Shown here: one piece after another, positions 47,430 through 58,916 of the stretch
Position numbering within the stretch: position 1 is the first letter of the stretch
How the letters are laid out: the number at the start of each line of letters is the position of its first letter
Assembly: GCA_928212115.1 (NCBI GenBank)
Contig: CAKMRJ010003334.1
Coordinates: 104,378,843-104,442,842, forward strand
Direction: 5' to 3'
Source of the DNA: Lactuca virosa
Lineage: Eukaryota; Streptophyta; Magnoliopsida; Asterales; Asteraceae
Length of the DNA: 64,000 bases
Position numbers and translations under genes: made by a program
Notes under the pieces: model-generated
The model's input: the letters and a program-made list of their open reading frames with translations, nothing else
What the model was told of the DNA's origin: nothing
The model's database searches: none

Positions 47430-47590
47430 CGGGCCCCGCCCAATAAGTGTATTGGTCCCCGCCCACACTCGTATAATGGGCCCGCCTACTGAGTATAATG
47501 GTCCCCGCCCAAACTCACATATCGAGCCTTACCCACTGAGTATAACGGGCCCCGCCCAAACTCGAATAACGGTCCCCCCGCCCAACGTAC
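47430..47590. repeat. G/C-rich array in LTR J
   Basis: About six units of roughly 28 bases, each with GGGCCCCGCCCA or GGTCCCCGCCCA followed by AACTC or a similar word and ATAA. It contrasts sharply with the A/T-rich surroundings. Confidence 0.85.
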
Positions 47591-47781
47591 AAATCATATA
47601 AGCACATACATATACAAGAGTCACACAGACATCTAGTATCCTAGCATCACTAATCATGGGCCGACATTGGTGCCTTAGACCCGCTAAACATGATGAGGAA
47701 ACTCACCTCGCACTGCTGAATCTCACGGATAAATCTCTGGCTGTTGGCCCGCTCAAAATCCCCGCGCTATAATCACAAAAC

Positions 47782-48567
47782 TGATGGGTTTTGGCCAAAA
47801 GAACATCCTATGAGCTCATGCAAACCCTAATGCTTGGATCTAGGTTTCTCTAATTATACATGCAATTCATCCAAGACTTAAGAACCCTAATCTATCATAT
47901 GTAATTCGAAATTATCAAATAAGAATAGATCTAGATGATTACCTCTTCTTGAATAGCTTGAATCTTCTTGTCTTGGAGCTTAGAGTCACAAGTGTCACTC
48001 CTCTAATGGCTTACAAATACCACAAGCAAGAGAATGAAGTATGAGAGAGAGGGAAGAGAGGCAAAATCGGCTCTGGGGTTCCTTAGAATCAAGTGTAGCC
48101 GATTTCCCTTGCCCTAGGGGTCCTTATATACTTGTGTTGCTAGGGTTTCAGTCCAAAACCCTAATGGATAGCTTAGGCCTTAAGCAGTCCAAGGAACCTT
48201 CTGGAAGAAGGCCCCTTTGGACGAAACTGGATGCCCAAGCCTCCAAGATTTCGTCCACCCTCATTCCTTAGGGTTTCCCAGCCCAAATTCAACTATCATA
48301 CATTTGACAGTTTTAGTCCCCTTTATTTAATTAATTTCTTTTAGTCACAAAATCAATTCTTTATTAATTCTTGACTAATATTAATTAAACAATATGATTT
48401 CTCCTTTAATATATTATTCTCATAATATATTATTAAATCATAATTAATCCACTTTCTTCATAAATCATCCTATCAAGTTGCTTTGGTGAAGGCAACCCAA
48501 AAGGACCATGCACAACCGGGTCAAGTACATACCAAATATAGTTATGGGCTTAGACACTAATCCAACA
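47782..48567 (-). mobile_element. Solo copia LTR K inside J
   Basis: 786 bp. On the minus strand it runs TGTTGGATTAGTGTC...AAAACCCATCA. A perfect 5-bp duplication AAAAC flanks it (47777-47781, 48568-48572). The sequence matches the LTRs of element B (GGTATGTACTTGACCC, CTTTTGGGTTGCCTTCAC). No internal region is present, so it is a solo LTR. Confidence 0.85.
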
Positions 48568-49047
48568 AAAACATCATCCAAGTAATAGTTGGATCCTGAC
48601 TCACCTTAAGAGTCCAAACTAGGGTAAAAGACCTTTTTACCCTTCCCTATATTTGGCCCAAGGCCCAAGCCCAATCCAAATTGTCCAAACGCCCAAAATT
48701 CCAAAATAATCATTCCAAGCCCAATTATGGCCCAATTTTCCAAATTGGGCCCACGTCTCTTTCATGGGCTTTCAACCAAAAGTCTACTAAAAATACTAAC
48801 AACCCAACACTAGAATTTTGATGGCCCAACAAGGCCCAAGACAACAATGGCCCAATACCGAGAAGCCCATAACATCGAAGCCAACTGCTGAGTATGCGGG
48901 GTGTACTCAGCCTATACGCTAAGCGTACTCGCTTTAGGGCTTGTACGCCCAACATAATCGACTAGTTTGGCCAACTTTCTCATTCAGCTCTTAAATGGTT
49001 AAGACTGCACTCCAAAACTTAGATCTGAATTCCTTGAGGTGGTTTAT

Positions 49048-49072
49048 CACGTAAAGTTGCCAACTTTACGTG
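49048..49072. promoter_or_regulatory. 25-base palindrome conserved in two gypsy LTRs (copy in J)
   Basis: Arms CACGTAAAGTT and AACTTTACGTG around GCC (plus) or GGC (minus). It is flanked on the element strand by ATG before and ATAA after, exactly as in LTR C. It lies about 459 bases downstream of the LTR TATA box. Confidence 0.75.
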
Positions 49073-49556
49073 CATGCATGGCTTAATGAGGCTCTTAGAG
49101 CTCAAAAGAGCTTAATGAATAACTAAATGCATGCATGAGACCACCAATATCACCAAGCTTGCATTTTTATGGACAAGAGGACCCTAAAATGAGGCTCTTA
49201 GGCTTCTGAAATGACCCTAACTCACACGGACTAACCAAAAGGAATTAAAATGGCCATAAACAAGTCCAAAAGAAGATCCATAAGAGAACTTGTCAAGATA
49301 AGATCTTTATACCTCAAATGACTTGTAAAAAGGAGTGATGATTCTGGATCTCTAAGCTTCACACCAAGCAATAAACCTTCAATCTTCTTCTATGCCTTCA
49401 AAATGAGTAAGAAAACACCAAATTTTCTTCTCAATATCTCAAAGACACAAAATGAAGACTAAGGGTCGAAATTTAGGGTTTTAGGACAATGGAGGCTGAT
49501 AAAGAGGCCAACCCTTGGGACTAAAGGAGCTTATATAGGGTGCAACACCATTAAAA

Positions 49557-49819
49557 CCATCGTACAAGATCTTTGGAATCTTACCACGCAAGATGCAGGC
49601 ATTGTAGCTTATACCAGTCGCTTCAATGATATCACCATCTTCTATCACCGTTTTTTCACCCCAGAATACAAGAAAGTAGAAAGGTACGTATGGGGTTTAG
49701 TTCATCCTATCCAAGGATTGGTTACGGCTTCCAGGCCAACTACTTACGATAGTGCCAAGAGACTTGCCTTTACCCTGACCAATCAGGTAGTCCGCCAGGG
49801 CACCATGGTTTTAAAGACT
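49557..49819 (+). pseudogene. Gypsy gag remnant L, left part
   Basis: About 85 codons stay open and read like a gypsy Gag core, with AYTSRFNDI, YVWGLVHPIQG and TTYDSAKRLAFTLTNQ. It stops at the insertion point of copia element F and its logical continuation is at 57852. Both outer ends of the gypsy element are missing. Confidence 0.75.
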
Positions 49820-50618
49820 GATATTGAAGGGTTTTGAGCATTCTAACACTCCTAAGGTGTACATGCAACCCTAGAAACCTTGGATCTATGTTTTACTAAG
49901 ATACATGCAAATTTGATTTTTCCAAGGTTCTTAACCTAACTAGCATGGCATGGGAACTTAAAACATAAAAGCTAGTAGAAGAACATACCTTTCTTGTTGC
50001 TTGGATTCCTTAAGAACTTTGTGAGCCTAGCACCCCAAATGTGATGCCTCAAATGTTTCACACAACACCACAACTCTTGGAATAACTTTGAGAGAAGTAC
50101 ACTATCACTCAAAATCGGCTAGCCCTCCTTGTTCTTGTCTAAGTCCGATTTTCCTAGCCTATGGGGTCTTTATATAGTGTGTCACAAGTAGGGTTACACC
50201 ATGTAAACCCTAATTGTCATGGCTTTTCATTTCCTCCACGATCCATGGGTTTTAGCCTCCATAGAGCATCCATGGAGCACCCTATGGATTTAGCCCAATC
50301 CAATAAACCATGGATCATTAGCCCACTATATAAGAATGGATGATTTACACAATCAACCCCATATATTTAATTAGTCTCAATTTTGATCACAAAATTAATT
50401 TCAAATTAATTCTTGATCAATACTAATTAAATAATATGATTTCATATTAATATATTATAACTTATAATATATTAACAAATCATAAGTGTCCTTCTTCTCA
50501 TTTTTGTCTATCCAATTATCATGATGCCATGCAACCCAAATAGACCATGCTAATCGGGTCAAGTACATACCAGAAATAGTTATGGACTTAGACACCTTAT
50601 CCAATAGTCTCCCACTTG

Positions 50619-51511
50619 GATAAGTCTAATAACTATAACTGCAAGTATGACTTCAGGAACCGATCAACAATCGTAGCTCTTTCAAAGTCTCGCGGAACTA
50701 AGATGACCTGCCATTTAAGATACGTGATCATATAATCCTCTGCTCTCAAGATATCAGCCGGACAAATACATGGAACAATGTCTTACTTATTGTCCCGCAG
50801 TTTGTTTCCCGATTTCCGATTTGTTTGACATAGAACTTAATCGAACACATCAATTTAGTTCTGACCAGACCCGATACATAGGTCAAAACAAAATCATCGA
50901 GGGGCCCATATATCAATTTTAATCCTCCAAGAACTAAAAGGAACAGATAAACTTCGACTCATATGCTTGTTCTACTATTTGTTGAATCATACACAAAGGC
51001 ACGTTTTATAACATCGAGTTACCAATGTGTTTTCGTACAATCAATGTATAACCAACTCATAGTCAACAACTCATATCTCTAGGTTTGAAGAATAATATGA
51101 TATTACCGTCTCACGATCACTCGAGATTAATTCCATGAAGTGGTACAAGTGAGCGTGGGTTGAATCCAATACTCGAAATCCCATTCCAGGAGTACTCATG
51201 AACACTGTAGTCCCTTTGTCCCAGAAAAACTACAGACCCTTCATGACAGTCTTGCCTCATTACCTACTTCCAAAGTATGATTGACTATGGATGGTTTGAA
51301 TAATATGATATATCATAACATAATTATTCTGGAAGTCAAAACATGCAAAAATTGAAATGATAGTAAACGATTGACAGAAGATAGTAACACTTTACATATA
51401 AATAAACAACAGCTTTTATTTATCATCAAATGTCAATTACACTTTACAAATTTCAAAAGCTATCTAATTTCTAAAACTAATATCATCCTTTAGCCCAATG
51501 CGCCTCGCATG
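50619..51511 (-). other. 3' non-coding internal region of copia element F
   Basis: About 0.9 kb between the RNase H end and the polypurine tract. Comparable phrases occur in the internal remnant of element B (around 14450-14650; GTGAGCGTGGGTTGAAT here, CCTACGCTCACTCGAAT there), supporting kinship. Confidence 0.55.
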
Positions 51512-53414
51512 CTAAAGATGCTTAACCCTACTCAGTCCCTTCGTGAGGGGATCTGCTGGGTTCTCATCTGATGATACCCTCTTTGCGACGAGGAGTCCTT
51601 CTTCTATTCGATGTCTAATGAAATGGTATTTTCTGTCGATGTGTCTGGATCTCCCGTGATCCCTTGGTTCCTTGGCCAAGGAAAAATGCACTTTCACTAT
51701 CACAGAAAATCTCCATAGGCTCCTTTATAGCTGGTACAACTCCAAGGTCTCCAATGAAGTTCTTCAGCCATATCGCCTCCTTCGCTGCCTCGCTTGCTGC
51801 TATGTACTCTGATTCGCAAGTTGAATCAGCCACTGTCTCCTGCTTGGAACTTTTCCAAGTAATTTCTCCTTCGTTTAAGGTAAAGACCCAGCTTGACTGA
51901 GAGCGGAAATTATCCTTATCAGTATAGAAGCTAGCATCACTATACCCTACTAATCTCAAGTCATCACTCCCACCGAGGGTTAAGGACCCAGTCTTTAGTC
52001 CTCCGCAGGTACTTGAGAATGTTCTTTACTGCAGTCCAGTGAGCCTTGCCAGGGTTCCCCTGATATCTGCTGACCATGCTCAAATCAAAGGCCACATCAG
52101 GATGAGTACAAGTCATAGCATACATGATCGAGCCTACAACGGAAGCATACGGTACTCGACTCATCTCAGCTATCTCAACCTCTGTACTCGTACTCTGAGT
52201 CTTACTCACTTTGGCGTTACTCTGGATCGGTAACTCTCCTTTCTTGGAATCCTGCATGTTGAACCTATTCAACACCTTATTCAAGTAGGTACTTTGACTA
52301 AGTCTAATTAGTCTCTTACTCCTGTCTCTCAAAATCCTTATCCCTAGGATGTAGGCAGCTTCTCCAAGGTCCTTCATAGCGAAACACTTACCAAGCCAGG
52401 ACTTAACTTCCTGCAGGGTTGGGATGTCATTTCCTATGAGTAGTATGTCATCCACATATAATACCAAAAAGCTAACTATACTCCCACTAGCCTTGACATA
52501 TACACAAGACTCATCTTCTCTCCTCGAAAAACCAAACTCTTTGACTTTCTCATCGAAACAAAAATTCCATCTGCGAGGTGCTTGTTTCAATCCATAGATA
52601 GATTTCTCAAGCTTACACACTCTATTAGGGTACTCTGTACTGACAAAACCCTCTGGCTGACTCATGTAAACATCCTCATCCAACTTTCCATTAAGGAAAG
52701 CGGTTTTGACATCCATTTGCCATATTTCATAATCATGAAATGCAACAATGGCTAGCATAACCCTAATAGACTTAATAATTGCTACTGGTGAAAAGGTCTT
52801 ATCATAGTCAACTCTCGGATTTTGAGAAAAGCCCTTTGCAACCAGTCGCGCCTTATAAGTGTGCACATTCCCATCCATGTCGGTCGTCTTCTTGAAGATC
52901 CATTTGCACCCGACTGTCTTACGACCTGGTACATTGTCAACCAAGTTCCAAACTTGATTGTCATACATGGATTGTATCTCGTTGTCCATAGCCTCTTTCC
53001 ATTTAGCAGACTCGGGGCCTGCCATGGCTTCCGTATAGCTGTTAGGTTCATCCAAACTTACCAGTGTACTATCACTGATAAGTGTATCACCTTCTGCAGT
53101 AATATGGAAACCATAGTAATGCTCAGGTGCATTCCTAACTCTCATGGAACGCCTCAGAGGTACAGACTCGTCAGTTGGACAGGAGTTTCCTCCTCAGGTT
53201 GATTGCTAGGGTTTGAGGTTCCTTCACCACTTGACTCTTGAATTTCTTCAAGGTCAATTTGCCTCCCACTGTTTCCTTGGCTTATGAACTCTCTCTCTCG
53301 AAAGACTCCTCTCCTTGCCACAAAGACTACATTATCATTTGGGTCTATAGAAAAGGTAACCAAAGGATTTCTGTGGGTAGCCGATGAAAATACACCGCTC
53401 ACTTCGAGGTTCAA
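51512..53414 (-). pseudogene. Copia reverse transcriptase and RNase H of element F, broken
   Basis: A variable linker (53154-53414) is followed by the RT domain (51964-53145) with GCKWIFKKTTDMDG, ARLVAKGFSQ, QMDVKTAFLNGKLDEDVYM, YGLKQAPRRWN and the active-site YVDD in LYVDDILLIGND. RNase H follows in another frame (51615-51959: GYSDASFYTDKD, SKQETVADSTCESEYIA) and ends with ENPADPLTKGLS (51512-51703). Breaks at about 53150, 51985 and 51660 prevent a single protein. RT itself has a long open frame of 393 codons, pointing to recent decay. Confidence 0.9.
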
Positions 53415-53427
53415 GCTTATCGTGAGT

Positions 53428-54644
53428 CTAGCGCCTCACAAAAGCCTCGCAACCCCAAATCTTGATGTGGTCCAAATTAGGAACTTTCCCAGTCCACATC
53501 TCGTGAGGTGTTTTGGCAACCTTTTTGGTAGGGACTAGATTAAGGATATGGGCGGTAGTCTCTAAGGCATACCCCCATAATGAGATTGGTAGCGAAGCTC
53601 GACTCATCATGGAACGAACCATTTACAACAAGCTAGGTTCGATTACGCCTCTCAGCTACACCATTAAGCTGTAGTGTTCTGGAAGGTGTCAATTGTGAGA
53701 CAATCCCACATTCCTTAAGATAGTCAAGGAATTCTGTACTAAGATACTCACCACCTCGATCGGATCGAAGCATCTTAATGTTCCTGCCCAGCTGATTCTC
53801 CACTTCCTGTTTAAACTCTTTGAATTTTTTCAAAGGTTTCTGACTTATGCTTGATTAAGTAGAAATAGCCATATCTACTATAATCATCAGTAAAAGTCAC
53901 ATAGAGGCGGTTAGCATCCCTTGTGGCGGTTCTGAAGGGTTCACACACATATGTGTGTATGAGATCCAACAAACCTTCACCCCTAGCACAAGTACCAGTG
54001 AAGGGTGACTTTGTCATTTTTCCAAGTAAACAAGATTCACAACTATCATCCGAATTTAGGTCAAATGACTCCAAGACTCCATCCTTTTGGAGTTGGCCTA
54101 TGCGTTTCTTGCTAACATGTCCAAGACGACAATTCCATGATGATGCTTTATCTAAGCTAGTGGAAGAATCAATACACACCATATTATTTCCTAGGTTATC
54201 TACAACCGACACAGTTTCATACACACCATCACAAGGTAATGCTTTAAAATAAAGAACATTATCATAAAAAGCATTAATACCACCACATTCATTATCAAAT
54301 GAAAAAGTAAATCCTTGTTTGTACAAACCGTGAAAGGAAATAATATTTCTCGCCATTTCAGACGAGTAACAACATTTATTCAAATCTAACACTAACCCAC
54401 TACTTAGCAACAAAGAATAAACTCTAATCTTGGTGACAGGTGTAACTTTCCTATTCCCCATGATCAAGTTTATCTTCCCATGCTCCACATTCTCACTTCT
54501 TCTTAGTCCTTGCAAATCAGAACATATGTGAATACCACAACCTGTATCAAGGACCCAAGAATTAGAATATGGTGAGTTATTAGACAATATAGTGTAAATA
54601 CCTGCATGGTTGGGTTTCACTTTCCCATCTTTAACATCTTGCAA
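53428..54644 (-). pseudogene. Copia protease and integrase of element F, broken
   Basis: The aspartic protease motif WVLDTGCGIHICSD lies about 30 residues in. The GAG-pre-integrase zinc region has CRLGHVSKKRIGQL and SCESCLLGKMTKSPF. The integrase core has FTDDYSRYGYFYLI, then SDRGGEYLSTEF, and the block LQLNGVAERRNRT where the usual PQQNG is changed. Frame changes occur at about 53820 and 53625. The D, D and E residues of integrase are readable. Confidence 0.85.
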
Positions 54645-54659
54645 GTACTTTGGCCAGTT

Positions 54660-55505
54660 TCACTTCCAGTGCGCCTTTTCATGGCAATAGAAGTATTCAG
54701 CCTCTTTAGGGTTGGAAGAAGGAGTGACAGAACCACTTTTGGTTCTACTTAAAGAGGAGCCATCAAGAGACTTTACCTTGGTACCCTTCGAAGGGCTCTT
54801 CCTCTTCTTCCCTTTACCTTGCCTGATAGCCAGAACAGGGGTGGTGGTAGGAGTAGGAGTGGTAACAACCGATTTACCTTTAAGACCACTTTCGGCGGTC
54901 TTTAGAAGTCCTTGAAGTTTGCTGAGTGTGACTTCCTCCTTGTTCATATTATAGGTCATTCGGAATTGATCATAACAAGAAGGTAAGGAGTGCAATATGA
55001 TATCAATTGCCAACTCCTCGGGGAAGTTCACATTCAACTTCAGCAGACGGTCCACAAACCTTTGCATTTTCTGCATGTGGCCCGTGATGGGTTCACCATC
55101 TTTCATTCAGGTTGTTATCATGGAGGATATTATTTCATATCGCTCTTGACGAGCACTCTGATGCTATCTTTCCATCAGATCCTGGTGCATCTCAAAAGGA
55201 TAAAAGTCCTCATAGGACTTTTGGAGCTCGGCCGTCATCGTGGCCAGCATGATACATGCCACTTTAGTGGCATCTCTCTCATGAGTCCTGAAGTCAGCGA
55301 TCTCCTCTGGAGTAGCAGAAGACTCATCAAGTTCCTTTAGCTCCTTGTCGAGGACATATTCCTTGTCCTCATAGCGAGTGACCATCCTTATGTTCCTAAT
55401 CCAGTCATTGAAATTAGTCCCATCAAAGATGACTCTCCCACAAAGGTTCATGAGAGAGAAGGAGCCGGTAGGGTTTGAGCCAGAAGCAACATTGTTGGAA
55501 GACAT
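54660..55505 (-). pseudogene. Copia gag of element F, broken
   Basis: It starts MSSNNVASGSNPTGSF with a typical copia Gag N-terminus (FDGTNFNDWIRNIRM). The UBN2-type core continues through LPSCYDQFRMTYNMNKE, then a basic/proline linker (KGKKRKSPSKGTK) and a zinc knuckle, YFYCHEKAHWK, whose first Cys is lost. A TAG after about 113 codons and another stop near 55108 interrupt it. A complete element would give a particle-forming Gag. Confidence 0.85.
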
Positions 55506-56292
55506 CTGAAAAAGAAGAAAGACAAGTTTAGATTAGATATCAAGATAGTCTTTAATAAGACACCCAAATGTAATATTAAGGCTAGGACCCAACATAATAT
55601 TTTATAACTTAGAAGAGGGATGCCGTAATCCAAGCTATAAAATATTTGAAAGTAGGTGAATGACGATTCACCAATTTCCACCATGAAAACGAAATGTATT
55701 ATTAGGTTTTAATTGGTTTTGAAACTCCTAGATTCTTTTGAGATTCATTTAACTTTTCAATGGCATGTTTCAATCTCGATTGTGCCCTTCAAGTTTTGTG
55801 ACTGGGATACCGAGGATCACAAAACAAGGTGTGAATAACCATGCAAATTTACTTGGTACTCTTAATGTTTATCACCTAATCGATGTGCCGGTTAACCACA
55901 CGCGCTCCACCGATCAATGATAAACCTTAAGCCAACCTTTGCTAACCTTGTTAAATTCAAGTTAGTGTGCCGGTTAACCACACACGCTCCACTAACGACT
56001 TAAGCAAGGTGCAAAGTGTAATTTCATGGGTTAGCACCAAATTCACATATTCCTAAAGTAACTAAGATTGGGAATTTATAAAACATTTAGTTACTTTATA
56101 ATAATCATTATACTTTTAATGAGAATTAAAGTCATTGTCCTACTAGTTCGGCTAACGACCCTCCACCAGTCAAGGAAGCGGTGGGTGAGAGTGGACACCC
56201 ATTAAGTTGCCATTTTATAGGCAACAACCTTATACCCCCTTATAGACCGGCTTCGTGAATGAGGCATACTAACGGTAAAACGACTTGATCTT

Positions 56293-56361
<69 letters not shown>

Positions 56362-57050
56362 CTTATAATACTATAAGTATAAGGGTTGAATTTTAACTTT
56401 TAAAATTCTAGGGGTTGGAACTAAAGTTTTCTAAAGTGACTTTACATGTTCCAAAACTTGAGGGCAAGTTTTTTAACTATTCAAAACTTTTCAACTTCAT
56501 AACTTATGAGTTAATGGTTTATTAAAATGAAGACTCTTCATTTTAGGTAACATATGCGTTCTTTAATGGACTTTAAAAGAAAAGACTTTTGGTAATCCAT
56601 AACTTGAGGACAAATTATGGATTCCATTAAACCATTTAGATCAAGAATTAAACTAATAACAAGTTTGCAAATAATTCCTATGATCTACTAAACTCATAAG
56701 TGTATGAACATTCATATCAACAATTTCAAGAATCATATAAACACATAAAACTTGAAATTTCGATAATAACCATTGCAAATGGATTAGCATAATCATTACC
56801 ACACCAAAAACAGGTTTTACAGGTCCAAAACAGTTTAGAGTAGTGATTCTAGTCCATTTCCAGCAGCAAAACTCGAAAATCTGCACACAGGGCCTTGTAC
56901 TAGTCGAGTGCAAGAACCTACTCGACGAGTAGGATGCTTTTACTCTTGGACTCGTCGAGCCCCCCCATGGACTCGGCGAGTTCACTCAGAAGAATGCAAT
57001 TTTTCGATTTTCTTCAACAATTTGCATGAAATATCAAGTAAACAAGCCTA
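55506..57050 (-). other. Leader of copia element F
   Basis: The non-coding stretch between primer site and gag. It carries three CTCG-N-CGAG-type words (56885-56985), an (AT)n tract (about 56303-56359), and a repeated phrase GTGCCGGTTAACCACAC (about 55885 and 55967). Its length, about 1.5 kb, is long for copia. Confidence 0.6.
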
Positions 57051-57851
57051 GGCTATGATACCACTGAAGGGTTTTGAGCATTCTAACACTCCTAAGGTGT
57101 ACATGCAACCCTATAAACCTTGGATCTATGTTTTACTAAGATACATGCAAATTTGATTTTTCCAAGGTTCTTAACCTAACTAGCATGGCATGGGAACTTA
57201 AAACATAAAAGCTAGTAGAAGAACATACCTTTCTTGTTGCTTGGATTCCTTAAGAACTTTGTGAGCCTAGCACCCCAAATGTGATGCCTCAAATGTTTCA
57301 CACAACACCAAAACTCTTGGAATAACTTTGAGAAAAGTACACTATCACTCAAAATCGGCTAGCCCTCCTTGTTCTTGTCTAAGTCCGATTTTGCTAGCCT
57401 ATGGGGTCTTTATATAGTGTGTCACAAGTAGGGTTACACCATGTAAACCCTAATTGTCATGGCTTTTCATTTCCTCCATGATCCATGGATTTTAGCCTCC
57501 ATGGAGCATCCATGGAGCACCCTATGGATTTAGCCCAATCCAATAAACCATGGATCATTAGCCCACTATATAAGAATGGATGATTTACACAATCAACCCC
57601 ATATATTTAATTAGTCTCAATTTTGATCACAAAATTAATTCCAAATTAATTCTTGATCAGTACTTATTAAATAATATGATTTCATATTAATATATTATAA
57701 CTTATAATATATTAACAAATCATAAGTGTCCTTCTTCTCATTTTTGTCTATCCAATTATCATGATGCCATGCAACCCAAATGGACCATGCTAATCGGGTC
57801 AAGTACATACCAGAAATAGTTATGGACTTAGACACCTTATCCAACATATAT

Positions 57852-58250
57852 CACATGATCAGAAAATAGCAAGAGAAAGCCCGATGAAGATTCATAGCAA
57901 GTAGCATGGAAGAAGCAAGACTTAGGGAAAGTCTATGTAGCAACCATTCCGTCACCCACTCCTTTAAGGCAGTATGCAAGAGATCTTCCATTATGCAATA
58001 AGTGCAACTACCACCAGGTAGGTTCATGTAGAGAGCTAATCTATAATAACTGCGGTAAAAAGGCCACACCACTAGGTTTTATAAGTGCTAGAACCGCATC
58101 CTAAACCAAGGATCTGGTTTTGGTGGAAATCGCTACTACTATAAATGTGGAGAGATTGGCCACTTCAAATTAGAATGCCCTATATTGGCAAGTCGAGGCG
58201 ATATTGCTCGAGGAAGGGAATTTTTCATTGGCACGAACAACGCTTCCTAG
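57852..58250 (+). pseudogene. Gypsy gag remnant L, right part
   Basis: It continues the left part after element F. Stops occur early. A first zinc knuckle is degraded (LCNKCNYHQVGSC). The second, YYKCGEIGHFKLEC, has Tyr where the first Cys belongs. It ends GRGREFFIGTNNAS then a stop. Not functional. Confidence 0.7.
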
Positions 58251-58660
58251 GACCCTCCCTTAGAAATTGGTAAGTCTTTCCTTATAAGTTACGAACAAAC
58301 TAGATAATATAGGTTTATAAACACTAGATGAAAACACGTTAATATATGAATCTTAGAAACGCATGTTATTAATTATAGGATGGATACATAGGTTATATGG
58401 TTCCAAAATTTAATAGTTTTAGAAAGTGTGATTCAGCTCTATTGCGCAGCTCTCGTCTGAGTCTAACCGTAATATGGAGGAATCATACGATCAAAAAACT
58501 GTTTGATTTTAGCATCATGTGATAGTATTCAAACATATAATTAGATAACATTATAACGGATGATAATGAAAGGTGAAAGAGTCCTTGTGGTAATACCATG
58601 ACCCTCTGAAAATCCTGGAAAGAATTTTTAAACCTTTCAGTTATTATAGACACTCAATCT
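58251..58660. other. No gene; old gypsy-derived sequence
   Basis: Directly follows gag remnant L. No frame or boundary was recognised. Confidence 0.4.
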
Positions 58661-58916
58661 CAGTAAAGTACTTGTCTGAGGGAATCACTACCACTATGTA
58701 TCCGAAAGTACTTGTCTGAGGGAATCACTACCACTATGTATCAGAAAGTACTTGTCTGAGGGAATCACTACCACTATGTATTAGAAAGTACGTGTCTGAG
58801 GGAATCTCCACCACTAATTCTCAGTAATTACTTGACTGAGGGATCACTCTCACTCTAAAGTCTTAGTAAGTGCTTGACTGAGGGATCACTCTCACTCTAA
58901 AGTCTCAGTAAGTGCT
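58661..58916. repeat. 40-base tandem array
   Basis: CTTGTCTGAG recurs at 58671, 58711, 58751, 58791 (first T changed to G) and 58831 (CTTGACTGAG). Two further units of about 42 bases then read CACTCTCACTCTAAAGTC. Older units on the right differ more than those on the left. Confidence 0.9.

Larger units (their letters stand above)
47149..49556 (-). mobile_element. Gypsy LTR J, truncated, holding solo LTR K
   Basis: On the plus strand it starts TGTAACGTCCC, so the LTR end on the minus strand is GGGACGTTACA. A G/C-rich array stands at 47430-47590. A TATA box (minus CCCTATATAAGC, near 49527-49538) is followed 459 bases later by the palindrome shared with LTR C. TACGC-TAA-GCGTA is near 48915. The upstream (U3) part expected to the right of 49540 is missing: the gypsy gag remnant L begins instead. 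Confidence 0.6.
49825..57846 (-). mobile_element. Copia LTR retrotransposon F, nearly complete, inside gypsy gag L
   Basis: LTRs of 782 bp (49825-50606 and 57065-57846) run TGTTGGATAAGG...AAACCCTTCA on the minus strand, the left copy with TA in place of the first TG. They differ at about a dozen positions by hand count (about 1.5 percent). The primer site TGGTATCATAGCC (57051-57063 minus) next to the right LTR and polypurine tract CAAGTGGGAGAC (50607-50618 minus) next to the left give the orientation. The flanks GATAT and TATAT (49820-49824, 57847-57851) match in four of five. gag, protease, integrase, RT and RNase H are all present but broken. Confidence 0.9.

Noticed and set aside
58661..58916. 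CRISPR-like array
   Set aside because: Units are contiguous 40-base repeats without unique spacers, in plant nuclear DNA.
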